A stretch of 30,835 nt of DNA from the NCBI GenBank assembly GCA_964437425.1, contig CAYTGO010000036.1:1-30835 (forward strand). The letters are read 5' to 3'. This document shows, in pieces, positions 1 to 6,633 of the stretch. Position 1 is the first letter of the stretch; every line of letters begins with the position of its first letter. The notes under the pieces were generated by a model that did not search any database, was not told the origin of the DNA, and saw only the letters and a program-made list of their open reading frames with translations. Both the position numbers and the translations under genes were made by a program. The DNA comes from Scalindua sp964437425. Its GTDB lineage: Bacteria > Planctomycetota > Brocadiia > Brocadiales > Scalinduaceae.

Positions 1-161
1 TGACGATTAAACCAGAAACCCTTACTGTCTGTCAGTGCTATTACGTTTGTAGGATTTAGATGTTTTTTGGAGAAACCGGTGTCTTGTTGAATTACCTGGG
101 ACATAAATTCCCTGCCGACATTACCACTGCCTCCTAAAACAACCACATTTTGATAAGCCAT
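1..161 (-). CDS. Homoserine dehydrogenase-like protein, N-terminal part (runs off the window)
   Basis: The first 53 residues are visible. They begin MAYQNVVVLGGSGNVGREF, a Rossmann dinucleotide-binding start (beta strand, then GGSGNVG). A stretch reading VIALTDSKGFWFN follows about 25 residues later, which corresponds to the second strand and the S-rich loop of homoserine dehydrogenases. Homoserine dehydrogenase reduces aspartate semialdehyde to homoserine in the threonine/methionine branch. The ATG is preceded by GGAG at a distance of about 10 bases. The catalytic and ACT domains would lie outside the window, so other Rossmann dehydrogenases cannot be excluded. The next gene upstream on the same strand is a PLP-fold enzyme of amino-acid metabolism, which fits the assignment. 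Confidence 0.55.
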   Translation of the reverse strand, partial: MAYQNVVVLGGSGNVGREFMSQVIQQDTGFSKKHLNPTNVIALTDSKGFWFNR

Positions 162-214
162 ATTTTGTTTACTCCGAGATTAATTAAAGTTTTTTTGTAT
201 GTTGAATAAATGTA

Positions 215-233
215 ATGGAGATCATCTCTCCAT
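215..233. other. Short perfect hairpin between two minus-strand genes
   Basis: ATGGAGA (215-221) and TCTCCAT (227-233) form a 7-bp stem with a 5-base loop. It lies in the spacer between the PLP-fold gene and the dehydrogenase-like gene. No T-run follows on the minus strand, so it is not a convincing terminator. It may be an RNA processing or attenuation site. Confidence 0.3.
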
Positions 234-299
234 ATAAATCATTTTTGCTTACTAACACCATATAGGTGACGTCCTGAGAATCTCTGCAACAGATATAAA

Positions 300-1331
300 T
301 TAATAACTGTCGTTTGGTGTTTCCGAACCGGAGATTGAACTGTCCATAAAACCACTCAAAGCTAAAGTACCTCCGGAATGAATCAAGAGGATGTTTCCCT
401 CAATTGACAGGTCTTGAATCGCTTGTTTTGCCGTAATAAAAAGCTTGGCAGAATAAACCGGGTCCGTGAGAATCCCATCATTTCTGGCAATATTTTTAAT
501 TTCCCTGAAAATAGTTCTGTCGGTACCACCAAATGACTTGGTAACTGCAGGGTAATAGAGCTTATAGTCAGGTTCTGTTTCAATCGAGTCCTGTAGAAAT
601 TCCTCGGTATATTGAACAATCTGTTCAAGTCCGCATTCAAAAGTTTCAAAGGAACCTGACAGGACTACTATGTGAAATTGTACTTTTTTATTAATAGCAG
701 CAGCTCCCGCAATCAAAGACTGTGCGACCATACCGGAACTGGAGTCTATAAAAATATGATCAAAAGTGATTCCGGATTCAGATTCATTGCGAAGAATATC
801 CACCAGGATGCTTAATGAACCAGGAAGGGCCAGTTGATGATGTCCTCCTTCCGGAAGCACAAAAACCTTAATTCCCTGTTCATTCTCTTTCTCTACATAC
901 TTGTTAACATGGGTTTCAATATCATCCCACTCTTCACGTGGAATCCAATGTATTTCATCATCGTCTACAAACAGAGAGAGTAGCTTTAAATTGCCCTGTC
1001 TGTGTACCGGTGGTCCGAGTAAGAAAGGCGTAATCTTAATATTATTTTCTGTCAGCGTCTGTGCTGCAGAAAGGACATTATTAGAATTCGATTCACCAAT
1101 TATGACTACCTCTTCAATTCCTTTAAGTTTTAATGCAGGTATTGTTGACGCGTGTTTGCGTAACCTGGTTCCCGATACCCCAAAACTGAGTTCGTCGTCA
1201 CGTTTAACCCATATGTCAGAGCGGTTAAACCATCGTAATTTATGGGTGCGGCTCCGGAGATTAAAAGATTCAACTGACTTCAATCGGCAAGCACTTTCAA
1301 CTTTCCGGTAAAGTTCGTCTTCATTAATCAT
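300..1331 (-). CDS. D-cysteine desulfhydrase / ACC deaminase-like PLP-fold protein lacking the usual PLP lysine
   Basis: This is a 343-residue protein of the tryptophan synthase beta (fold type II PLP) family. The N-terminal IWVKRDDEL segment, the EVVIIGESNSNN segment (equivalent to the GxxQSNH substrate loop) and the C-terminal LLIHSGGTLALSGF segment (equivalent to IHTGG..) match D-cysteine desulfhydrase and 1-aminocyclopropane-1-carboxylate deaminase. These enzymes release ammonia from D-cysteine or ACC. The cofactor loop that normally reads GGNKxRK reads SGTRLRK here, so Arg56 stands where the Schiff-base lysine is expected and only the second lysine (Lys59) is kept. The ATG at 1331 was chosen because AAAGGAGA lies 7 bases upstream; an in-frame ATG six codons earlier overlaps that site. 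The fold assignment is firm, but the catalytic activity is doubtful. Confidence 0.7.
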   Translation of the reverse strand: MINEDELYRKVESACRLKSVESFNLRSRTHKLRWFNRSDIWVKRDDELSFGVSGTRLRKHASTIPALKLKGIEEVVIIGESNSNNVLSAAQTLTENNIKITPFLLGPPVHRQGNLKLLSLFVDDDEIHWIPREEWDDIETHVNKYVEKENEQGIKVFVLPEGGHHQLALPGSLSILVDILRNESESGITFDHIFIDSSSGMVAQSLIAGAAAINKKVQFHIVVLSGSFETFECGLEQIVQYTEEFLQDSIETEPDYKLYYPAVTKSFGGTDRTIFREIKNIARNDGILTDPVYSAKLFITAKQAIQDLSIEGNILLIHSGGTLALSGFMDSSISGSETPNDSY

Positions 1332-1397
1332 TTTAATTCTCCTTTCCACATACTTATTGGTTAAACATTTTAACCGGCAGCTGCACGTAATCAGTTT

Positions 1398-2087
1398 CTA
1401 TACATTAAACCTGATCTCTATAATATCATTCGGTTGTACAATATGGTCACGATCAACCAGTTTAGCAACTCCCTTTGATTTACAGTCATTAAAATTATGG
1501 CAATTCATGTAATCCTCAAAACTGACAACATCTCCCTTAATAAAACCACGAGCAAGATCGGAATGGATTCTTTCGGCACACGCAATAATCTCTGAGTTCT
1601 TTTGTATGAGCCAGGAATGCGCTTCCTTGGGGCCCGAAGTATAAAAGAACATCTGATTTGCTTTTTCGAGCGTTGCAAAAATAATGGTATTAATATCCTC
1701 ACTTCCTTCAATCTGAACTATAGGCATAAAACTGACAGGAGCTAAGGCTATTAACAACTCTCTCTCTTCATCATTGAAGTCGACATCACAAAGTGGAGTT
1801 TCCTGTTCCAATAGTTCCAGGCATCTTGTCATTAGAGCTTTTTCATCACCGTCCTCCAGTTTTGACAACCTGGTCTCAATTTTTTCCATGTCAAGAATCA
1901 ACAGATCAAGGATATTGCTTTTGGGAACAACAATAGCTTCTGTCTGTACAAATTCATCTTTTATGAATTCAGCAAAGAAAGGGACAACCTTTTTGGCTTT
2001 GTCTTTGGCTTCTAAAGCAATGAGTTTTTCATCTTTGTATTTCGTTTTTCCTTCCGGTAGATCAATTCCAGTAAAACCTATTTTCAC
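1398..2087 (-). CDS. YchF-like protein with a degenerate GTPase domain and C-terminal TGS domain
   Basis: This 229-residue protein is about two thirds the length of YchF/OLA1 (roughly 360). The C-terminal half follows the YchF plan: a helical segment (LDMEKIETRLSKL...LLEQETPL), then FFYTSGPKEAHSWLI, then IHSDLARGFIKGDVVSFEDY, and a terminal TGS-type segment ending IVQPNDIIEIRFNV. The N-terminus begins MKIGFTGIDLPEGKT, an off-register remnant of the P-loop with one residue too many. Switch regions and the N-x-x-E/D guanine-specificity motif are missing, and the strand that should carry it reads FMPIVQIEGSED. YchF proteins are ribosome-associated ATPases/GTPases; this paralogue probably cannot hydrolyse nucleotide. 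The start is GTG, with AAGGAGG 7 bases upstream. Confidence 0.7.
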   Translation of the reverse strand: MKIGFTGIDLPEGKTKYKDEKLIALEAKDKAKKVVPFFAEFIKDEFVQTEAIVVPKSNILDLLILDMEKIETRLSKLEDGDEKALMTRCLELLEQETPLCDVDFNDEERELLIALAPVSFMPIVQIEGSEDINTIIFATLEKANQMFFYTSGPKEAHSWLIQKNSEIIACAERIHSDLARGFIKGDVVSFEDYMNCHNFNDCKSKGVAKLVDRDHIVQPNDIIEIRFNV

Positions 2088-2251
2088 CTATTTCCTCCTT
2101 CAATGATGAACGCAGTGAATATGTTAATTGTAGCTATTCAATCCCACGTATTATCAAATATTTAGCGAAATTGTCAAATTCTTATTAATTTATTGTTGAT
2201 ATATTTAGAAGACTGTACGTGTATACGTTGTGTGTGATAGATGTGTATTGT

Positions 2252-3261
2252 TCAGGACAATCCATAATAATAAATTATCCACTGAATAAATGCGGCTGTT
2301 TCTGAAGTTGATGTATCTGTTGCAGTAGAGAGCGTGGTCTGTAAAGAATCAAGAAGCGTGCTTATTCTCTGTTTTTTTTCATCTGTTGTAATCTGGTTCT
2401 TACCCTGAGATATCAGTTCTGAAAGACTATGTGGTACTTTTTCATGGGTGGCTAAATTCTGTAGAAATGAACTATAGCAATTCCTGACGCACTCGTTCCA
2501 GTTGTCCATAAGGCTTTCTGCCTCTTTTTCGGTTTCTGTATAAATATCTGCGTCAGTGGCACCAGGGGGCTTTATGAATATTCCATCACAGTTATAGCGT
2601 GACAATGTTACTGCATCTGTGAATAACCCTTTTCTGGTATACATGACTGCAGTAACTGATGGATAGTCCAGCCTGACACTTTGCAAGTTATTGATCCCAA
2701 ATCGGCTTCCCTGATCCAGACTTGCACATTGATCTGCAAATAGGCTTCTCCATTCATTCAATATTGAAAACAGGCGTTTGAGAAACTCATTAGCCTGCAG
2801 GTTCTTGTCACTATTAAGTTTTTCCAGGCCGTCATAGGCTACATTCAGACCTGGTATTTTATCTATACGTGCTTCCAGTAATTCCTTCTGAGGAATATGG
2901 ACATCTTTCTGTATACCTTCTCGGCCATATAGATCCAGGATAAACAGAGACGGATACAGCTTCTGTTCATCCAGCAGTCTCTGGCATTCAACGTAAGTGC
3001 CGGCATAGATGAAGTGTATTCCGGGAAAACGTCTTTCAATAACATCACTGAACAGTTTAAGTTCNNNNNNNNNNNNNNNNNNNNNNNNNNNNNNNNNNNN
3101 NNNNNNNNNNNNNNNNNNNNNNNNNNNNNNNNNNNNNNNNNNNNNNNNNNNNNNNNNNNNNNNNTGAAGTGTATTCCGGGAAAACGTCTTTCAATAACAT
3201 CACTGAACAGTTTAAGTTCAAATGGTGAATCATCTATAAAACAGTAAACAGGCTTTTTCAT
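2252..3261 (-). CDS. Receiver-domain protein with a helical insertion, interrupted by a scaffold gap
   Basis: If the 100 Ns and one of the two identical 55-bp flanks are removed, the sequence reads through in frame as one 284-residue protein. It starts MKKPVYCFIDDSPF, with the acidic pair at residues 10-11. The phospho-acceptor Asp58 lies in LFILDLYG, the T-x-x-G strand in AVMYTRKG, and the conserved Lys179 in GIFIKPPG. About 75 residues of mostly helical sequence lie between strand 3 and strand 4, where a normal receiver has about 10, and a helical tail of about 100 residues follows. There is no DNA-binding or enzymatic output domain. It is a two-component signalling protein whose insertion may serve as an output or dimerisation module. 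Apparent separate ORFs on either side of the gap are artefacts. Confidence 0.7.
3010..3064. repeat. 55-bp direct repeat, first copy, left of the N gap
   Basis: This copy starts TGAAGTGTATTCCGGG and ends AGTTTAAGTTC. It is identical to 3165-3219 and abuts the N run directly, so it is an unmerged contig overlap, not a biological repeat. Confidence 0.95.
3065..3164. other. 100-N scaffold gap (spurious)
   Basis: Exactly 100 Ns lie between two identical 55-bp sequences. A round gap size with a perfect terminal overlap is typical of scaffolders placing a default gap between contigs that actually overlap. Collapsing the overlap restores an intact receiver gene in frame. Confidence 0.9.
3165..3219. 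repeat. 55-bp direct repeat, second copy, right of the N gap
   Basis: Identical to 3010-3064; see that entry. The sequence continues uninterrupted into the receiver gene start. Confidence 0.95.
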
Positions 3262-3446
3262 TTTATTAATTTAACTTTTCATCCTTGCACTAAGGGTTGC
3301 TGGAATTGATTTAAAAAAAGCATAACACATTATCCGATATCTCTTATATGAGTTGGTATGGTATCAGATTGATATGAAAGTTGTAAAATGAAATATCATG
3401 AGGATAGTTTAAATTTTGCTTTTGTGATCTGAGGTTTGTTAGAATA

Positions 3447-4166
3447 ATGCGCATGAATAAGACAAAGATACTAACTGAAATTTATGACAGATTATTTAAA
3501 TCATTTGGAAAGCAATATTGGTGGCCTGGAGACACCGGTTTTGAGATAGTAATTGGTGCCATACTTACTCAAAATACAAATTGGTCTAATGTTGAAAAGG
3601 CGATTAAAAACCTGAAGGTCGCAAAAATATTTACTACAAAGAAATTGTATGAGATTGATCAGGATAAACTAGCGGAACTTATCAGGCCTTCAGGTTATTT
3701 TAATGTCAAAGCTAAAAGGCTGAAACACTTCATAGAGTGGCTTTTCTTGAATTATAACGGAAGTCTGTCAAAACTTTTCAAACTGGATTTTGACACATTA
3801 CGCGAACAATTACTTTCAGTTAATGGTATAGGGAAGGAGACTGCAGACTCCATCATTTTATACGCGGCAGAGAAACCTACTTTTGTTGTGGACGCGTATA
3901 CGAAACGGGTGCTTGTCAGGCACGGCGTAATAGCAGAGGATTATGACTATGATGCAATAAAGGAGGTTTTTGAAAATAACCTTCCTAAAGAGGTGCCTCT
4001 CTATAATGAGTATCATGCTCTCATTGTCATGGTAGGTAAGCATTATTGTAAACCAAAAATGCAGTGTGAAGAGTGTCCGTTAAAAGATGTTCACCGCTCC
4101 CCGGACAAAAGGCGCCGAGGACAAGAAGACGCAAAGGGCGCCAAGAAGAACAAAAATATAGGTTAA
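3447..4166 (+). CDS. Endonuclease III-family DNA glycosylase with a repeat-derived C-terminus
   Basis: This is a 239-residue HhH-GPD protein that removes damaged or mismatched bases in base-excision repair. The N-terminal helical domain contains IGAILTQNTNW. The helix-hairpin-helix reads LLSVNGIGKETADS, and the catalytic aspartate lies in FVVDAYTKR. The lysine that makes endonuclease III a bifunctional AP lyase (GVGRKTA) is replaced by Glu, so a monofunctional glycosylase is more likely. The Fe-S loop retains three cysteines (C201-x5-C207-x2-C210). The fourth, expected at residue 216, is His: from that codon on, the protein is encoded by a dispersed repeat (4095-4150), giving a basic tail. 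The original C-terminus was probably CPLKDxC followed by a stop. Cluster binding may be impaired. The start at 3447 is accepted, with a second ATG two codons later. Confidence 0.8.
   Translation: MRMNKTKILTEIYDRLFKSFGKQYWWPGDTGFEIVIGAILTQNTNWSNVEKAIKNLKVAKIFTTKKLYEIDQDKLAELIRPSGYFNVKAKRLKHFIEWLFLNYNGSLSKLFKLDFDTLREQLLSVNGIGKETADSIILYAAEKPTFVVDAYTKRVLVRHGVIAEDYDYDAIKEVFENNLPKEVPLYNEYHALIVMVGKHYCKPKMQCEECPLKDVHRSPDKRRRGQEDAKGAKKNKNIG
4095..4150 (+). repeat. Dispersed repeat captured as the 3' end of the glycosylase gene
   Basis: It begins CGCTCCCCGGACAAAAGGCG and continues with GAGGACAAGAAGACGCAAAG. An inverted near-copy lies at 19041-19096, and related pieces lie at 30565-30620. It supplies the last 24 codons of the upstream gene. 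Confidence 0.75.
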
Positions 4167-4196
4167 AGGCAAAAAAAGAAGAGAAACAAAAAACAT

Positions 4197-4230
4197 TTAA
4201 CCACGAAGGACACGAAGAGCGCGAAGAAAA
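4197..4230. repeat. 9-mer array: orphan GxxExxY-cassette-type end
   Basis: Three diverged 9-base units read ACCACGAAG, GACACGAAG and AGCGCGAAG in succession. The pattern matches the left ends of the GxxExxY cassettes at 4320, 5226 and 14686, but no gene follows directly. Confidence 0.55.
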
Positions 4231-4272
4231 GATACATCTTAGGAAAGCAGGAATTACAGGAAATAGACCTTT

Positions 4273-4311
4273 AACTTTAGGCACTTTAAACTTTAGTTCA
4301 CTTCAAACTTC
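4273..4311. repeat. Dispersed A/T-rich repeat, copy 1
   Basis: It starts AACTTTAGGCACTTTAAACT and continues with TTAGTTCACTTCAAACTT. An inverted copy with about two differences lies at 28613-28649, just after the hybrid kinase gene. Confidence 0.7.
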
Positions 4312-4338
4312 TCTTTATTAACCACAGAGCACGCGGAG

Positions 4339-4498
4339 ATGAAAAGAAAAGTTAACGAAATAACGGATATAATCATTGGTGCAGCAATAGCCGTTCACAA
4401 GGAGCTTGGCCCTGGTTTACTCGAATCTACTTATTAATTTTAATGTCAAGATGCTAAAGGATGGTATAAGACGTTTAGTTAATAAATATAAAGCATAG
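4339..4498 (+). pseudogene. GxxExxY protein, internally deleted
   Basis: The ATG opens a GxxExxY start (AVHKELGPGLLESTY) and then a TAA. Directly across the junction, in the next frame, is the family's C-terminus (LLINFNVKMLKDGIRR...), ending at a TAG at 4496-4498. About 80 codons of the middle, with the nuclease core, are missing. The junction sequence CTACTTATT can be read both as the end of the N-terminal part and as the start of the C-terminal part, which is the expected mark of a deletion between short direct repeats. Degenerate 9-mer repeats flank it on both sides, at about 4319-4338 and 4512-4550. Confidence 0.8.
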
Positions 4499-4674
4499 TT
4501 TCTCAATTTATAGCCTCTGTGTTCTCAGCGCTCTCAGCGGTGATCTGGTTTTAGAAGACAATTTAAGGAAGTTTATTGTCAGGAGTACTTGTAGATGTTA
4601 CTATTATCGCTAAAAGCAATGCCTGTAAACAGATAAATTATTTGAAGTAATGTCGGGAAGGCAATAAACGTTAA

Positions 4675-5214
4675 ATGGACATAATAGTAGACGGTTATAA
4701 CGTGATCTTTAAAATCTCTGAACTGGGGTATACTACTGAAAAGTGTGATATTGAGATTCTACGAAATAGATTCCTTGCTATGCTGGAGCAATACAAAGAA
4801 AAGAGGAAGCACAAATTAATAGTAGTTTTTGATGGACAGGGCGCCGGTAATTCATCCGAAATAAGACCGGCCGGAATAGATGTGGTGTTCTCCCGGCAGG
4901 ACCTTGATGCAGATGAGGAAATCAAGAGGTTGGTGAGTAGCAGTGATAATCCCAGGCATATTACTGTGATTACTTCAGACAGGGACATAGAACAGTATGT
5001 AAAGAAATATGGTTGTAAGGTTGTGGGCGCATTGGCTTTTTATAGAGATATCAAAAAGAAGGTTGCACATACTCAGGCCTCAGAGCAGGATGATAGCCGT
5101 TTAAAAAATGAAGAAGATGATGAACCAATCAGTAAATACCTGGGGCCGTCCAAGAGTGAGGCAAAATACTGGATGAATGTATTTTCTGGTAAACAGGAAA
5201 ATGATAAAAGCTAA
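4675..5214 (+). CDS. NYN-domain (YacP/Rae1-type) ribonuclease
   Basis: This 179-residue protein begins MDIIVDGYNVIF, the signature start of the YacP/DUF901 branch of the NYN (PIN-like) nuclease superfamily. Further conserved acidic positions are visible in LIVVFDGQGAG, DLDADEEIKRL and VITSDRDIEQYV, which together form the expected metal-binding pocket. In Bacillus the family member Rae1 cleaves mRNA in the ribosomal A site; a role in RNA turnover is inferred here. The C-terminus is charged and ends close to a GxxExxY cassette that separates it from xerC. A GGGAAGG lies 13 bases before the ATG, a weak ribosome-binding site. Confidence 0.8.
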   Translation: MDIIVDGYNVIFKISELGYTTEKCDIEILRNRFLAMLEQYKEKRKHKLIVVFDGQGAGNSSEIRPAGIDVVFSRQDLDADEEIKRLVSSSDNPRHITVITSDRDIEQYVKKYGCKVVGALAFYRDIKKKVAHTQASEQDDSRLKNEEDDEPISKYLGPSKSEAKYWMNVFSGKQENDKS

Positions 5215-5225
5215 TAAAGAAAGTA

Positions 5226-5256
5226 ATCACACAAAGACACAGAGTCACAAAGAACA
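5226..5256. repeat. Left terminal inverted repeat of the intact GxxExxY cassette
   Basis: It is built of 9-mers of the form CACACAAAG-ACACAGAGT-CACAAAGAA directly before the ATG. It pairs imperfectly with 5650-5680 in inverted orientation, including a shared TAATC at the outer edge. Confidence 0.75.
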
Positions 5257-5640
5257 ATGACTGAGAATCAGATTGGTAAAATTGTAGTTGACACTGCAAT
5301 AGCAATTCATAAAGCACTTGGTACCAGTCTTTACGAAATTGTGTATGAAGTTGTATTAACTCATGAGCTAAAGAAGCATGGTTTGAATGTTGAAAGACAA
5401 GTTCCCGTATCAATAGAATATGATGGAATAAAATTTGACGAAGGATTCAGGGCAGACATCATTATTGAGAATAAGGTAATCTTGGAATTGAAATCGATTG
5501 AATCTGTCACAAAAGCACATAAAAAACAAGTATTAACCTATCTTAGACTGACAGGATGTAAGCTAGGTTTCTTGTTAAACTTTGGTGAAGCCTTGATGAA
5601 GGATGGAATAACAAGGATTATAGATGGAGAACTCCAATAA
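5257..5640 (+). CDS. GxxExxY protein, PD-(D/E)XK nuclease-like
   Basis: This 127-residue protein belongs to the GxxExxY family (PDDEXK_3 group). The helix IAIHKALGTSLYEIVYEVV corresponds to the name motif, but the first glycine is Ser here. The putative nuclease core is FRADIIIENKVILELKSIE, giving the D...E-x-K pattern, and the C-terminus ends in the family-typical LGFLLNFGEALMKDGI. The function is not established; the fold suggests a small nuclease. The gene fills the whole space between two 9-mer-based terminal inverted repeats, so gene plus ends look like one transposable unit inserted between the NYN nuclease gene and xerC. Its start codon directly follows the left repeat. Confidence 0.85.
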   Translation: MTENQIGKIVVDTAIAIHKALGTSLYEIVYEVVLTHELKKHGLNVERQVPVSIEYDGIKFDEGFRADIIIENKVILELKSIESVTKAHKKQVLTYLRLTGCKLGFLLNFGEALMKDGITRIIDGELQ

Positions 5641-5649
5641 AGTCAATCT

Positions 5650-5680
5650 TTGTGTTCTTTGTGGCTTTGTGTGAGGATTA
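5650..5680. repeat. Right terminal inverted repeat of the intact GxxExxY cassette
   Basis: The reverse complement reads TAATCCTCACACAAAGCCAC followed by AAAGAACACAAAGA. It matches the left end at 5226-5256 with a few substitutions and one indel. Confidence 0.75.
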
Positions 5681-5708
5681 GTCGTTTATTTTATGGAAGA
5701 GATATCTG

Positions 5709-6611
5709 ATGATTGAAAAATTATCTTTAGATTTTGTCGCTAAATTGGAACATGAAAAGGGATTCTCTGAGCACACGTTAAGGGCATATCATAAAGACTT
5801 GTTACAATTTGATAATTTCCTGAAAGCTGAAAAACGCAGTAGTTTAGAAAGCGTTAATCACCTTCTATTAAGGCGGTTTCTTGCCGTTTTGAGATCAAAG
5901 AATTATTCAAAGAGAACCATCGCCCGTAAACTTGCATCAATACGATCTTTTTTCAAATTTCTTATTCGTGAAGGTGAACTTGTTGCAAATCCGTTTGAGA
6001 TGTTGCGAACGCCTAAACAGGACAAAAAACTCCCTCAATTTTTAAGCATAACCGAAGTTGATGTTTTGCTGAAAACACCAGACTCTTCCTCTGTGATGGG
6101 ATTGAGGGATATGGCCATTATGGAAACTCTTTACAGTACTGGAATAAGGGTGAGTGAACTGGTGGGTTTAGATGAGGGTCACATAGATTTCACTTCCGGG
6201 ATGATAAAGGTACAGGGAAAAGGCAAGAAAGAGAGGTTGGTTCCAATCGGGAGTCATGCGATTAATGCTATAAACGAATATATTAATTCTAAGCCTGGGA
6301 GTAAAAAGAAGGAAGAGAAGAGTGTGAGCAGGAGTGAGCCTCTCTTTTTGAATAAATATGGTGACCGCCTGACGGCGAGGAGTGTTGCGCGATCTCTTGA
6401 CAAATATCTGAAGGCGTCCGGAATTAATCTGCTCACATCTCCACATACATTCAGGCATAGTTTTGCGACTCATTTGCTGGATAAGGGAGCTGATCTGCGA
6501 TCCGTTCAGGAAATGCTGGGACACTCAAGTCTCTCTACCACTCAGGTATATACGCACATTACTACAGAGCGGTTGAAAAATGTTTATGACAAGGCGCATC
6601 CACGTAAGTAA
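5709..6611 (+). CDS. xerC: Tyrosine recombinase XerC
   Basis: This 300-residue tyrosine recombinase resolves chromosome dimers at dif with XerD and FtsK. The N-terminal SAM-like core-binding domain covers about residues 1-90. The catalytic domain shows Arg147 in STGIRVSELVGL, Lys in VQGKGKKERLVPIG, His246-x-x-Arg249 in SPHTFRHSFATHL, a further His in EMLGHSSLSTTQ, and the nucleophile Tyr281 in QVYTHI. The ending RLKNVYDKAHPR is typical of XerC, whereas XerD ends differently. GGAAGAGA lies before the ATG. The gene is full length, with no direct sign that it serves a mobile element. Confidence 0.9.
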   Translation: MIEKLSLDFVAKLEHEKGFSEHTLRAYHKDLLQFDNFLKAEKRSSLESVNHLLLRRFLAVLRSKNYSKRTIARKLASIRSFFKFLIREGELVANPFEMLRTPKQDKKLPQFLSITEVDVLLKTPDSSSVMGLRDMAIMETLYSTGIRVSELVGLDEGHIDFTSGMIKVQGKGKKERLVPIGSHAINAINEYINSKPGSKKKEEKSVSRSEPLFLNKYGDRLTARSVARSLDKYLKASGINLLTSPHTFRHSFATHLLDKGADLRSVQEMLGHSSLSTTQVYTHITTERLKNVYDKAHPRK

Positions 6612-6633
6612 TTAAATTCCTTTTAACGTAAGC

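Larger units (their letters stand above)
4167..4674. other. Repeat-rich spacer with a deleted GxxExxY cassette
   Basis: No intact gene is visible. The stretch holds an orphan array of 9-mers (4197-4230), a dispersed A/T-rich repeat (4273-4311), a GxxExxY pseudogene with degenerate terminal repeats (4319-4550), and about 120 bases of unassigned sequence before the NYN nuclease gene. Confidence 0.7.

Noticed and set aside
2863..3261. ORF spanning the Ns and its plus-strand mirror (3014-3247)
   Set aside because: Artefact of the unmerged contig overlap; collapsing it gives one receiver gene on the minus strand.
4095..5680. CRISPR array in the 9-mer repeat regions
   Set aside because: Repeats are short, diverged and back to back with no spacers of constant length, and no cas genes are present.
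5709..6611. Integrase of a mobile island
   Set aside because: Sequence and C-terminus are those of chromosomal XerC, with no att-like repeats or island genes around it.
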